DNA of 64,000 bases, taken from contig NZ_JADEXS020000001.1 in NCBI RefSeq assembly GCF_015207005.2, positions 6,719,001-6,783,000 of the forward strand, written 5' to 3'. The notes below the pieces were generated by a model, which searched no databases, was not told the DNA's origin, and saw only the letters and a list, made by a program, of their open reading frames with translations. Positions within the stretch are counted from its first letter, which is position 1, and every line of letters begins with the position of its first letter. A program made the translations under genes and the position numbers. This DNA comes from Desmonostoc muscorum LEGE 12446. GTDB lineage: Bacteria; Cyanobacteriota; Cyanobacteriia; Cyanobacteriales; Nostocaceae. Positions 7,695 through 16,658 of this stretch are shown here, piece by piece.

Positions 7695-10181
7695 ATGAGT
7701 AATGAAAAACCAGATTGGATACGATTGCATAAAGCCTTGGCAATAGAAGCCGAACGTGGCTTTACAGACTTGATGGGCAGGGAATACCGCTTCAGCGAAT
7801 TCCTGAGCCTAACTTTCGGGAAATTTCCCACAGGTTTACCCCAAAGTGAACGCCGCCGTTGGCAAGGACTAGCGGTGCAATTTGCTAGTTATCCACATCT
7901 AGCACTGGAGGAAAGGCAAAACTTGGTAGCAGAGACTCGTCGGTATCTTTATCAAATACAGCAGGAAGACGAGGCGGAGCAAGGGAGCAAGGGAGCAGGG
8001 GAGCAGAGGAGAACTTATCAATCCAAAAACCAAAATCCAACATCTCCAATTGTTGCTGAGGTGAGTCGGAGGCTTGCTCCAAAGATTGAGCAAAAACTCA
8101 GTGATTTACCGGAAATAGGCTTTAAAAGAGCTGATAATTTAGCACGTCTTGGTTTACAAACCGTCCGCGATTTGCTTTTTTATTATCCCCGCGACCACAT
8201 TGATTATGCGCGTCAGGTGAATATCCGCGAGTTACAGGCGGGTGAGACGGTAACAATAGTGGCGACAGTGAAGCGTTGCAACTGCTTTACTAGCCCCAAG
8301 AATCAGAAATTATCAATTTTAGAACTGGTAGTAAAAGATAACAGCGGTCAAATTAAAATTGGGCGTTTTTACGCAGGTACACGTTTTAGTAGTCGCGGTT
8401 GGCAAGAAAGTTTAAAACGCCGTTATTCTGTAGGTAGCATTATAGCGGCGTGTGGGTTGGTGAAAGAAAGTAAATACGGCTTGACGCTGGATAATCCAGA
8501 ATTAGAGGTTTTGGCAAATCCAGGAGATCCCATTGAGTCGCTGAATATTGGACGCGTAGTGCCAATTTATGCATTGACTGAGGGAGTGGTGGCGAATTCA
8601 GTGCGACAAGCGGTAATTGCTGCTTTGCCTGCTGCGGCTCAACTGAAAGACCCTCTGCCAAGTGGTTTGCGGCAGAAATATGCTTTGATGGAATTGAAAG
8701 ATGCGATCGCTAATATCCACTTTCCTAAGGACGGCGAAACTCTGCAAGTCGCCCGTCGTCGCTTAGTTTTTGATGAGTTTTTCTACCTGCAACTCGGTTT
8801 ACTGCAACGTCAACAACAAGCAAGGGCAATTCAAACCAGCGCTATCCTCGCCCCACGCGGTCAATTGATAGAGAAATTCTACGAAATACTGCCTTTTAAA
8901 CTCACTGGCGCACAGCAACGAGTCATCAACGATATCCTCAACGACTTGCAAAAACCCGCACCGATGAATCGTTTGGTACAGGGCGATGTCGGTTCTGGGA
9001 AAACTGTTGTTGCTGTGCTGGCTATCCTTGCAGCAATTCAATCTGGCTACCAAGCGGCGCTAATGGCTCCTACAGAAGTTTTGGCAGAACAGCATTATCG
9101 CAAGTTAGTTAGTTGGTTTAACCTGCTGCATTTACCAGTGGAATTACTGACAGGTTCTACTAAAACTGCTAAACGCAGACAAATACATTCTCAGTTGGAA
9201 ACCGGTGAATTGCCGTTGTTAGTGGGAACTCATGCTTTGATTCAAGACCCTGTAAATTTCCAGCAATTGGGGTTAGTAGTGATTGATGAACAGCATCGCT
9301 TTGGGGTAGAACAACGGGCGCGTTTACAGCAAAAAGGCCAGCAACCCCATGTGTTAACTATGACAGCTACTCCAATTCCGCGAACACTAGCACTGACGAT
9401 ACACGGGGATTTAGATGTTAGCCAAATTGACGAGTTACCACCAGGACGGCAAAAGATTCAGACAACAGTGCTATCAGGTCAGCAACGCAACCATGCTTAC
9501 GACTTGATGCGTCGAGAAGTTGCCCAAGGAAGACAAGTTTATGTAGTTTTGCCGTTGGTAGAAGAATCGGAAAAATTAGATTTGCGATCGGCTGTTGATG
9601 AGCATCAAAAGTTACAGGAAAGCGTTTTCCCAGATTTTCAGGTGGGGCTGCTGCATGGTCGCATGAGTTCAGCCGAAAAGGACGAAGCGATTACTAAATT
9701 CCGTGATAACGAAACACAAATTTTAGTTTCGACTACTGTTGTTGAGGTGGGTGTAGATGTACCTAATGCTACAGTTATGCTCATTGAACATGCAGAGCGA
9801 TTTGGCTTATCGCAACTGCACCAATTACGGGGGCGTGTTGGTCGTGGCGCGGCTCAATCCTACTGTTTGTTGATGAGTAGTTCTAGGAGTCCTGATGCTC
9901 AACAACGGCTGAAGGTGTTAGAACAGTCCCAGGATGGCTTTTTCATTTCGGAAATGGATATGCGTTTTCGTGGTCCAGGGCAAGTACTGGGAACTCGTCA
10001 ATCTGGAGTGCCAGATTTTACATTAGCGAGTTTGCTGGAAGATGAGGAAGTTTTACTTTTAGCACGCCAAGCAGCGGAGAAAATCATCGAGATGGATGTT
10101 ACTTTAGAGCGCTGGAATTTGATGAAGGAAGAGTTGAAATATCGGTATGAACGGTTGATGGGTGGGGCGATTTTGACGTAA
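7695..10181 (+). CDS. recG: ATP-dependent DNA helicase RecG
   Basis: 828 residues, long for RecG because of an extra N-terminal ~120 residues usual in cyanobacteria. A wedge/OB domain (GIKRADNLARLGLQTV-like, then YYPRDHIDY) precedes the SF2 helicase core. Walker A is GDVGSGKT, motif II is VVIDEQHRFG (DEQH, typical of RecG), motif III is MTATPIPRTLA and motif VI is QLHQLRGRVGRG. RecG rewinds stalled replication forks and branch-migrates Holliday junctions. Residues about 94-115 (EAEQGSKGAGEQRRTYQS) look like another STRR-derived insert, in the linker before the wedge domain where it would be tolerated. Convergent with the next gene. Confidence 0.96.
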   Translation: MSNEKPDWIRLHKALAIEAERGFTDLMGREYRFSEFLSLTFGKFPTGLPQSERRRWQGLAVQFASYPHLALEERQNLVAETRRYLYQIQQEDEAEQGSKGAGEQRRTYQSKNQNPTSPIVAEVSRRLAPKIEQKLSDLPEIGFKRADNLARLGLQTVRDLLFYYPRDHIDYARQVNIRELQAGETVTIVATVKRCNCFTSPKNQKLSILELVVKDNSGQIKIGRFYAGTRFSSRGWQESLKRRYSVGSIIAACGLVKESKYGLTLDNPELEVLANPGDPIESLNIGRVVPIYALTEGVVANSVRQAVIAALPAAAQLKDPLPSGLRQKYALMELKDAIANIHFPKDGETLQVARRRLVFDEFFYLQLGLLQRQQQARAIQTSAILAPRGQLIEKFYEILPFKLTGAQQRVINDILNDLQKPAPMNRLVQGDVGSGKTVVAVLAILAAIQSGYQAALMAPTEVLAEQHYRKLVSWFNLLHLPVELLTGSTKTAKRRQIHSQLETGELPLLVGTHALIQDPVNFQQLGLVVIDEQHRFGVEQRARLQQKGQQPHVLTMTATPIPRTLALTIHGDLDVSQIDELPPGRQKIQTTVLSGQQRNHAYDLMRREVAQGRQVYVVLPLVEESEKLDLRSAVDEHQKLQESVFPDFQVGLLHGRMSSAEKDEAITKFRDNETQILVSTTVVEVGVDVPNATVMLIEHAERFGLSQLHQLRGRVGRGAAQSYCLLMSSSRSPDAQQRLKVLEQSQDGFFISEMDMRFRGPGQVLGTRQSGVPDFTLASLLEDEEVLLLARQAAEKIIEMDVTLERWNLMKEELKYRYERLMGGAILT

Positions 10182-10189
10182 AACAATAC

Positions 10190-10765
10190 TTAATTCAAAA
10201 TTTGCGCTAAATCCAACACAAACCCACGCAAGACATCCTCTCCTGATAAACTAGTGGGCGATGGCAGAATCTCAACATCCTGTCCTGGGCGATAAATTTC
10301 TACGCGTTGATTCTGGGGGTCAATTAGCCAACCCAAACGCACACCATTGTTAATATATTCCCGCATCTTTTCTTGTACAGTTTTTAAGCTGTCTGAAGCA
10401 GAACGTAATTCCACTACAAAATCGGGTGCCATTGGTAGGAATCTGTCGGGGTCTGGATTTAGGGCTTCTAATCGCTGGCGACTCACCCAAGACGCATCAG
10501 GAGACCGATTTGCACCATTAGGAAGTTTGAAACCCGTTGAAGAGTCAAAAGCCAGCCCTGTACCATCAGCGTCAGCCCAATTACCTAAGCGCTGTGTCAG
10601 TCTACTATTGCGATTTCCGCTTTCCCATCCAGTTGGTGGCATAATAATTAATTCTCCCTCTGCCGTGCGCTCAAGTCGCAAATCTCGATTATTCTGACAC
10701 AGTTGGAAGAATTGCTCATCTGTTAGTTCAATGGTGGGATATAAATTGAGGATCAGGGCACTCAT
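10190..10765 (-). CDS. Uma2 family (DUF820) putative endonuclease
   Basis: 191 residues. The Uma2 pattern is clear: TDEQFFQLCQNNRDLRLE, GELIIMPPTGWESGNRN, SPDASWVSRQR, PDFVVELRSASDSLKTVQEKMREYINNG, and LGWLIDPQNQRVEIYRPG. The fold is PD-(D/E)XK-like, with Asp in SPDASWV and Glu in VVELRS as likely metal ligands. Biological role is unknown; these genes are numerous in filamentous cyanobacteria. Convergent with recG, separated by 8 bases. A second member lies at 37523. Confidence 0.88.
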   Translation of the reverse strand: MSALILNLYPTIELTDEQFFQLCQNNRDLRLERTAEGELIIMPPTGWESGNRNSRLTQRLGNWADADGTGLAFDSSTGFKLPNGANRSPDASWVSRQRLEALNPDPDRFLPMAPDFVVELRSASDSLKTVQEKMREYINNGVRLGWLIDPQNQRVEIYRPGQDVEILPSPTSLSGEDVLRGFVLDLAQILN

Positions 10766-10944
10766 ATTTGCCTTTTAATTTTGCTACCAGTAGATTAGTA
10801 TTGAGGTGATTTTCAGGAGTCCTGCCACCATAAGTGTTTCTGATTGCAGATTTTATGGTGATGGTGCAAGTTTCCTTACAAAACTTCATCAAAATCTAGA
10901 AATTCAGCTAGGATTAGGGCTTTTCAAACATTCTAAAAAAATTT

Positions 10945-11490
10945 ATGCAAAATTGGCCTTCTTGGATTCCTACTCCCCGGTTTTGGGTGAATGCGATCGC
11001 TCTTATTCTACTAATAATTGGTTTACAACACGCGATCGCTTATCTTGGAATGATTATTTTCATGTTGATTAATTTGCTACCCAGGCTGATTTTTATCAAA
11101 TTAATCTATTTATTTAGTTTGGTAGCCCAACTTTCTCCTATCATATTGGTGGCATTTGTTCACCATTGGCTACATCGGTTTTTAGATAACTTCTTCCCAG
11201 AAAGCCGAGTAACAGAAATAGAATCAGCCCCAGGAGTTTTTCCAAGTTTGCTCAGTTGGTGGGAAGGACTATATGGTTGGTCGGTAAATATTCTCTCAGC
11301 AGTCATAGTATTTGGTATTTTAGGACTTTTCTCGCCATCTCCTGATTTATTTAATTTATTAACTTTATTTAAAAATGAAGCACCACCTCTGTTGACAATC
11401 TCAAATTTAATTCAAGTAATTATTGCTGCTTATCTCTATCAATTTGAGTATTTAGTACATCAACATTTGATAGCAGCAGCTAGACAGTAG
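10945..11490 (+). CDS. hypothetical multi-pass membrane protein
   Basis: 181 residues from the ATG at 10945 (MQNWPSWIPTPRFW). Four hydrophobic stretches are visible: about residues 15-45, 48-75, 105-130 and 145-165 (ALILLIIGLQHAIAYLGMII, LIYLFSLVAQLSPIILVAFV, VNILSAVIVFGILGLF, LIQVIIAAYLYQFEYLV). No recognised family. It is convergent with the P450 gene, 8 bases apart. Membrane location is well supported; function is unknown. Confidence 0.65.
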   Translation: MQNWPSWIPTPRFWVNAIALILLIIGLQHAIAYLGMIIFMLINLLPRLIFIKLIYLFSLVAQLSPIILVAFVHHWLHRFLDNFFPESRVTEIESAPGVFPSLLSWWEGLYGWSVNILSAVIVFGILGLFSPSPDLFNLLTLFKNEAPPLLTISNLIQVIIAAYLYQFEYLVHQHLIAAARQ

Positions 11491-11498
11491 ACTTCCAA

Positions 11499-12833
11499 TC
11501 AAATTACTGTAATATACGCTTCTAAAGTGTCCTTAACTTTAGAAGCTTTACAATATGGAGTAATCTCAGAATAATCCGGTTTGACTGTCCAATCGTAATG
11601 GCGAAGCAGTGTAGAAAGCACGATTTTCATTTCCATTTGGGCAAATTCCATGCCTAAGCAGCTGTGGGAACCATTACCAAAACCGATGAGTCCAAAAGGA
11701 TGCTTTTTATCTTCTTCACGAGGTGGTGCAAAGCGGTCGGGGTCAAAGCGATCGGGATCGGTGTAAAGTTCTGGTAGACGGTGAGTCAGCATTGGGGAAA
11801 TCGTCACAAACCAACCAGCGGGAATGCGATAGCCTGCATACTCAATATCTTTGAGGACGCCACGATTATAGGCATACACTGGGGGATAAAGGCGTTCTGC
11901 TTCTTTAAGGACGTTGGTTAACTCTGGAAGTTGTTTGAGGTGAGACAGAGTTAGGGGATTATTTCCCACAACTGCTAACTGTTCTTTACGCAGTCGCTCT
12001 CGCCATTCTGGATGATGACCTAATTCAAATATTACCCAACTTAGCAAAGAAGCTGTGGTTTCATGTCCAGCAAACAGTAGTAATAATGCTTCGTTGATTA
12101 CCTGTGCTTGGCTTAATTTATTGCCGTCTTCATCAACAGCAGCTAGCAATAATCCTAAAACATCTTTTGATTCTTCTAAATTACCATCTTCGATACGCTT
12201 GGCGATCGCTTGATTCAAAAAAGCGACTAATTTACTCCTGGCATTTTGACCGCGACCGTATAAAGTAAAAGGGGCATTCCATTTGAGTATTGCCAAACTG
12301 CTATCAATTAATTGTGTAAACCACTGACTAGTTTGCTCTACTTCGCTTTTGTTTTGACTCCCCAAAAACAGGCGAGTAGCAACTCTCAGGGTTAACTGGC
12401 GGAAACTAGAATTTAAAGAAATTGTTCCCTGTTCTCCCCAATCTTTGAGGAAGTCTTCCACTATATTTTGAATTGTGTGGAAATATGTGGCGATCGCTTT
12501 TCCGTGAAATGCTGGATACATTAAGCGACGAGTTAGCCGATGTTCTTCCCCGTCTTGTAATAAAATATTGTTGCCAAATGTGGGTTCCAGGAAATACCAG
12601 CCAATCCGCGATGACATATTTTCTGCTTGTTCCACCAGCACCAGGCGATTAGCATCAGGGCCAATTAAATAAGCACGTTTATGTCCCATCACCCTGGTCT
12701 TAAAGACTGAACCATATTGATGAAATCGCCGCCATAGATACAGTTCTAAATCGCGGAATATTTCCAAAGTCTCGCCCAAGACGGGCAAGCCATAAGTACC
12801 AGGCATTTCCTCGGCGGACTTTAGCTGCCCCAT
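11499..12833 (-). CDS. cytochrome P450 (CYP120-like)
   Basis: 444 residues, the size of soluble cyanobacterial CYP120 proteins. The I-helix oxygen-binding motif is AGHETTAS, the K-helix E-x-x-R is EAERLYPPV, and the haem loop is FGNGSHSCLGMEFA with the axial Cys. The N-terminus lacks a membrane anchor and begins with a proline-rich MPGTYGLPVLGETLE segment, typical of CYP120. CYP120A1 of Synechocystis hydroxylates retinoids, so a retinoid or apocarotenoid substrate is plausible but not shown. Electron donors would be ferredoxin-type. Monocistronic and convergent with the membrane protein gene. Confidence 0.93.
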   Translation of the reverse strand: MGQLKSAEEMPGTYGLPVLGETLEIFRDLELYLWRRFHQYGSVFKTRVMGHKRAYLIGPDANRLVLVEQAENMSSRIGWYFLEPTFGNNILLQDGEEHRLTRRLMYPAFHGKAIATYFHTIQNIVEDFLKDWGEQGTISLNSSFRQLTLRVATRLFLGSQNKSEVEQTSQWFTQLIDSSLAILKWNAPFTLYGRGQNARSKLVAFLNQAIAKRIEDGNLEESKDVLGLLLAAVDEDGNKLSQAQVINEALLLLFAGHETTASLLSWVIFELGHHPEWRERLRKEQLAVVGNNPLTLSHLKQLPELTNVLKEAERLYPPVYAYNRGVLKDIEYAGYRIPAGWFVTISPMLTHRLPELYTDPDRFDPDRFAPPREEDKKHPFGLIGFGNGSHSCLGMEFAQMEMKIVLSTLLRHYDWTVKPDYSEITPYCKASKVKDTLEAYITVI

Positions 12834-13093
12834 ATTTGAGTACCTCCAGCAGTAATTAGCTACACTAATTCATTTTAAGAGGTGCGATCGCTATCATGAT
12901 TATCCACTGAAATTTTTGATTTTTTGCCTCTTGTGGCGTAGAATCTTGTCCTTCTTTGGTTACAAGCGGACTTTGGGACAATTAGTGTAAAGTTAAAGCA
13001 TCAGCTCGTCAAGCGACCTTGCAGCATTGCAGAGCGTGTCGCGCTCAGTGATACTATGAATATCTTTTGCCGCTCTCATCTCACAAATTAAAA

Positions 13094-13369
13094 ATGATGG
13101 AAAATACATTAATTGATAAAACCTTCCGTGACAGCGATGGCAAAATTGTTATAGCTCAGATGCCAAACCTGCCCCTTATTGTTTGGATAGTAACCAGTTT
13201 GCTAGCTCTAATTTTTACAAGTGGCAAAATCAATACAGTGTTAGAAATACTGGCAAATGGTTCTTTGTTTACTTGGGCTTGGCTGGAATTATTTCAAGGC
13301 GTTAATTATTTTCGCAGAGCGCTAGGTCTTGCTGTATTTATTGCTATTATCGCATCAAAAATTCAGTAG
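13094..13369 (+). CDS. hypothetical small membrane protein
   Basis: 91 residues from ATG 13094 (MMENTLIDKTFRDS); a 9-codon longer start at 13067 is possible. Hydrophobic spans are at about 27-47 (LPLIVWIVTSLLALIFTSG), 52-66 and 73-88 (LGLAVFIAIIASKIQ). I do not recognise it. Its promoter region (12834-13093) is shared divergently with the P450 gene. Confidence 0.5.
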   Translation: MMENTLIDKTFRDSDGKIVIAQMPNLPLIVWIVTSLLALIFTSGKINTVLEILANGSLFTWAWLELFQGVNYFRRALGLAVFIAIIASKIQ

Positions 13370-13631
13370 CTATAACGGATTCAATAATTAAACAAAATTA
13401 TTTATATAGGACTCATATTTGATTTTTAGGAAGCTAGGTACACCTTTATTCCTTCTTCCCAGTCCCCAGTCCCCAGTCCCCAGTCCCCAGTCCCTTACCT
13501 CTACGAGTGATTCTCCAAATCAAATCGGATTGCTATATATAGGACTGGTATTTGATTGCGACATCTTGTTTGGGTTTGGTTACGGGCGGGCGAGACGCCC
13601 ACCCCACAAGAAGTAAGTAATTGGGTGTTTT
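13370..13631. repeat. STRR and half of a GGGCGGGC inverted-repeat unit
   Basis: CCCAGTC heptamers occupy about 13458-13494. Position 13585-13611 carries the arm GGGCGGGCGAGACGCCCACC, identical to one arm of the inverted repeat at 18107. The motif ATAGGACT(C/G)(A/G)TATTTGAT occurs twice (13406 and 13538), bracketing the tract. Confidence 0.6.
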
Positions 13632-13829
13632 TTATGTTCCCTGTGTCAGCGTCCAAGTAGAGTAAGCGTCTTCCACAAATGTGCTTTGACGGCGAGTTCC
13701 TTGACGCTTGGTCATTCTAACTTTGAGGGTGGTTATATAAACTCCATCCATTAACTGATGTCCATAACCTAAAACTTGACCAACCTGCCCTGTTCTTTGA
13801 TGCAAAGCATAATCTCCAATGTTTAGCAT
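13632..13829 (-). CDS. hypothetical small protein
   Basis: 65 residues starting MLNIGDYALHQRTGQVGQVLGYG. It reads as a compact beta-barrel-like sequence (short strands, Gly turns), then a basic stretch, VRMTKRQGTRRQSTFVED. No recognised family. It sits 68 bases downstream of the sucrose-phosphate-synthase-like gene on the same strand, so it may share that transcript. Confidence 0.55.
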   Translation of the reverse strand: MLNIGDYALHQRTGQVGQVLGYGHQLMDGVYITTLKVRMTKRQGTRRQSTFVEDAYSTWTLTQGT

Positions 13830-13897
13830 GGTTTTGACTCCCTAATTAACTAGGTTCAGTAGTTCAATCGGTTACCAGTTATATTGATCACTGTTAG

Positions 13898-15169
13898 TTA
13901 AGCTGCAACCGGGGGTCGGCTATTGGATGCGCTTTCAGCTAGCAGACGAGTGTATAAGTGAGTTAGTCGGAAGGCGACACTATACCAACTAAAGGCAATT
14001 TCTGTGCGTTGCCTAGCCGCTTCGCCTAATTCGTCTCGCCAAGACGGGCTAGTAAGAATGCGGTCTATGGCACCCCCAAAAGCTACTTCATCTTTTGGGG
14101 GTGCAAGTAATCCTGTGACTTCTGGTACAACAGTAAATTGCAATCCACCAACATCACTAGCTACCACTGGAGTTTTACTCGCCATTGCCTCAATGGCAAC
14201 TAAGCCAAAAGGTTCATAGTGGCTGGGCACTACGCAGACATCAGCAGCGGCGTAGTAGAAGGGAAGGACAGTATCATCTAGGCGACCGGCAAAAGTTGTA
14301 CAATTTTCTAGTCCGAGTTCTGTGATGATGCTAGCAATGCGATCGCGTTCGATGCCATCACTCTGACCAGGACGGCTACCACCGCCAATCACTAGCTGGA
14401 AGTTAGCCTCACCCCTGAAACTAGACTTGGCAACGGCTCTGACTAAGGTTTCTATGCCTTTGCGGCGGTCAAAGCGACCAACGTAGAGAACCATCTTGGC
14501 ATCTGGTGCAATTCCTAATTTTTCCCGCGCCACAGACCGCTGAATTTCCCCAAATTTGTCGATATCGGTGCCGCAAGGAATCATTTCAATGTTTCCCTTG
14601 CTGGATACGAGTACCCGCATATGCTTCTGCTCTTGCGGACTAGTTGCAACCACACAGTCTACAGTTTCCAAACAAGCTTTTTCTACAGCTAATCGCTGGA
14701 CAGCAATTACAGGAACATCACTGATACTTCTGTATTTGACCGCTCCTAAAGAGTGGTAAGTGTGTACCTGAATCAGCGGTTGCTGTTTTTTCAATTCCAT
14801 GCCAACCCAAGAAGACAACCAGTAGTTGGTATGAATTAGGGAGTAACGGAACCCTTGCTGGTGCTGGAATCGTTGGAATTCTCTGATGAATTCTGGTAGA
14901 TGGTCGAATAAGTTATCTCGGCCGATAAACTCTGCTGGACCGGCTTTTAACCGAATAGTACGACAGTTTGGGCTATGTTGAACAATGACAGCTTGTTCAG
15001 GACTACTACGACGAGTGAACATATCCACTTGCCAACCTTGGTTTGCTAGTGCATAACCTACTTGACGCACATATACATTTTGACCTCCAGCTTCTTCTTG
15101 ACCAATTTCAACAGCTGGGTCACCATCAACAGAAATTAGGGCAATGCGATGTTTCTTATTCTGGAACAT
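13898..15169 (-). CDS. GT4 glycosyltransferase, probable sucrose-phosphate synthase (minimal form)
   Basis: 423 residues, the size of the minimal SPS proteins of filamentous cyanobacteria, with only the GT-B glycosyltransferase core and no phosphatase-like domain. Early motifs ISVDGDPAVEIGQEEAGGQNVYVRQV and VDMFTRRSSPEQ match the SPS/sucrose synthase branch of GT4, where the GGQNVYV glycine loop binds the acceptor phosphate region. Later motifs are VLYVGRFDRRKGIETLV and the E-x7-E nucleotide-sugar signature SHYEPFGLVAIEAMA. It would join a nucleotide-glucose to fructose-6-phosphate to make sucrose-6-phosphate, used for osmoprotection and carbon export to heterocysts. Another GT4 acceptor is possible. 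The 5' leader is unusually structured (see 15178-15382), implying post-transcriptional control. Confidence 0.75.
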   Translation of the reverse strand: MFQNKKHRIALISVDGDPAVEIGQEEAGGQNVYVRQVGYALANQGWQVDMFTRRSSPEQAVIVQHSPNCRTIRLKAGPAEFIGRDNLFDHLPEFIREFQRFQHQQGFRYSLIHTNYWLSSWVGMELKKQQPLIQVHTYHSLGAVKYRSISDVPVIAVQRLAVEKACLETVDCVVATSPQEQKHMRVLVSSKGNIEMIPCGTDIDKFGEIQRSVAREKLGIAPDAKMVLYVGRFDRRKGIETLVRAVAKSSFRGEANFQLVIGGGSRPGQSDGIERDRIASIITELGLENCTTFAGRLDDTVLPFYYAAADVCVVPSHYEPFGLVAIEAMASKTPVVASDVGGLQFTVVPEVTGLLAPPKDEVAFGGAIDRILTSPSWRDELGEAARQRTEIAFSWYSVAFRLTHLYTRLLAESASNSRPPVAA

Positions 15170-15177
15170 GGTTGAAC

Positions 15178-15193
15178 TTTACCTCAAGGTAAA
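15178..15193 (-). promoter_or_regulatory. hairpin over the ribosome-binding region of the SPS-like gene
   Basis: TTTACC and GGTAAA flank a 4-base loop, a perfect 6-bp stem starting 9 bases upstream of the ATG at 15169. In the mRNA the only Shine-Dalgarno-like GAGG falls in the loop and the 3' arm, so folding would hide it. Confidence 0.5.
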
Positions 15194-15287
15194 TGATCCT
15201 GCCTCAAACGCCAGAAATCAAGGTAGTATTATCCTCTCCTCAAGGCCGAGGGCAGGTACAACGAAGCTGCAAAGTTACCAGCCAAAG

Positions 15288-15382
15288 GACACTGACGAGA
15301 ACAAGGCATTACTAGTAAGAATGCTGCTCGTTCAGTCTCCTCTCAATGCCGACGAAGTTAGCTGACGGGCTAGGACTGAGAG
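15288..15382 (-). promoter_or_regulatory. structured leader of SPS-like gene (candidate regulatory RNA)
   Basis: Two adjacent stem-loops. The first (15288-15337) pairs ACGAG/CTCGT outside and GCATT/AATGC inside with flanking GAC/GTC pairs. The second (15340-15382) pairs CTCTCA with TGAGAG and encloses a GCC/GGC inner pair. GC content and pairing exceed the surrounding AT-rich DNA. No known riboswitch class was recognised. Confidence 0.45.
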
Positions 15383-15679
15383 ATGTCCTTCTGTCATCGA
15401 TTTTGGATTTTAGATTTTAGATTTTGGATTAGTCTCCATTTTCAAATCTCAGATCCACTAAGTAATCGATTTCAAGATACGCCCCAGAATTGGTTCCTCC
15501 GCTCCGGTTTACCGTTTACAAAAGTTTTTAGGTAATAAAGTGGATTAGGCAGACTGATTTAATTTTCTTTAAGATTTTATAACGTGGGTTTATGAACTAT
15601 GTCAAGTGTCATGAGGAAGAGAGACTGGGAGTATGCTGAGTGAGAAGTGAGGAGTGAGGAGTTATTTCCTTTCTCTCCC
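15383..15679. other. intergenic, no gene seen
   Basis: Contains TTTTGGATTTTAGATTTTAG tandem units near 15399-15430 and GTGAGGAGTGAGGAG at about 15646. Probable promoter area for the SPS-like transcript. Nothing else recognised. Confidence 0.5.
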
Positions 15680-15910
15680 TCATTTTCCCGACTCCCCACT
15701 TCCTCCAGCCATCAATAAACCAATCTCTTCCACTGTCGCCCTTTGTGCATCTAAAATACCTACAAACTCACCTCTGTAGATTACGGCAATGCGATCGCTC
15801 ATGGCCATTACTTCTTCTAATTCTGTAGAAATATACAAAATTGCTGCGCCGCGATCGCACTCTTGCAATAATCGTGAATGTACTGCTTGTGTCGCCCTCA
15901 CATCATCAAT
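15680..15910 (-). pseudogene. remnant of sugar/nucleoside-type ABC transporter ATPase (C-terminus only)
   Basis: The frame reads IDDVRATQAVHSRLLQEC, then AILYISTELEEVMAMSDRIAVIYRGEFVG, then LLMAGGSGESGK and a stop. This matches the end of the second ATPase half of RbsA/YufO-type proteins: the D-loop and His-switch region (normally H, here STELEE as in this subfamily), then the C-terminal helix. The usual GLDV is altered to IDDV and the frame meets a TAA just upstream, with no Walker A, Q-loop or signature motif. More than 85 percent of the gene is missing. No start codon fits. It is a fossil, probably left by a deletion. Confidence 0.75.
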
Positions 15911-15965
15911 GAACAGCTGATGGGATTAAAATCCAGGTTCTGGAATACAGTTTAACAAAGTTAAA

Positions 15966-16568
15966 ATGGCATATGACGAATTCACACTTGGCAAGGTAAA
16001 AAGCGCCTTTGGGATTGCCACTCGTGAGGGCGATCGCTTTTTACCTGAAATAGAACCAATTAGCCCTAGTTCAAACTTGCAAGAATCGCTCAAGGAAAAC
16101 TTGCCACTAGCAGTGGCGACAGGTAGCGAAAAGGCGCGATCTGAGTTAATAATCAGCCCTGTTCTAGTAGAGGCTCGTCGGATATTGGAGCGTAAAATCA
16201 GCCTTTTTTCTGGTCAAGATTTTACAGTGGATGCAACAGTTGGATTAGATGGTCGATGCGATTTTTTAATTAGCCGTTTTCCAGAACTGCTAGAAATAGA
16301 AGCGCCTACAGTAGTAATTGTAGAGGCAAAAAAAGGTGACTTAAATGCTGGCATAGGTCAATGTATTGCAGAAATGATCGCCGCCCAGCGATTTAACCAC
16401 CTCAAAGAAAATCCCACACAAGCAATCTATGGGAGTATCACCAATGGAACTCAGTGGCGGTTTCTTCGGCTAGTAGAGCAGATAGTAGAAATTGATTTAA
16501 CTGACTATCCTTTGCCTCCAATAGATCAGATACTAGGCTTTTTTGTTTGGATGGTACGGAATGCTTAA
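15966..16568 (+). CDS. hypothetical protein with PD-(D/E)XK-like core
   Basis: 200 residues. The middle has a nuclease-like arrangement: GRCDFLISR (Asp), then VVIVEAKKGDLNAGIGQCIAEMIAAQ (E-x-K followed by a helix with Gln). This D...ExK...Q pattern is that of PD-(D/E)XK phosphodiesterases. The rest is SGQDFTVDATVGLDGR before the core and YGSITNGTQWRFLRL after it, similar to the (T/S)NG.W.F tail seen in restriction-like DUFs. Function is not known; DNA or RNA cleavage is inference. It begins 55 bases after the ABC remnant, on the opposite strand. Confidence 0.65.
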   Translation: MAYDEFTLGKVKSAFGIATREGDRFLPEIEPISPSSNLQESLKENLPLAVATGSEKARSELIISPVLVEARRILERKISLFSGQDFTVDATVGLDGRCDFLISRFPELLEIEAPTVVIVEAKKGDLNAGIGQCIAEMIAAQRFNHLKENPTQAIYGSITNGTQWRFLRLVEQIVEIDLTDYPLPPIDQILGFFVWMVRNA

Positions 16569-16658
16569 AAAAAGTAACGACACCTGAAGTGTATAGGTAG
16601 TCCACTATTCTAAAATGATGAATAGCTTTTTTGATTAAAGTTTTTGAGGGAATATTTT

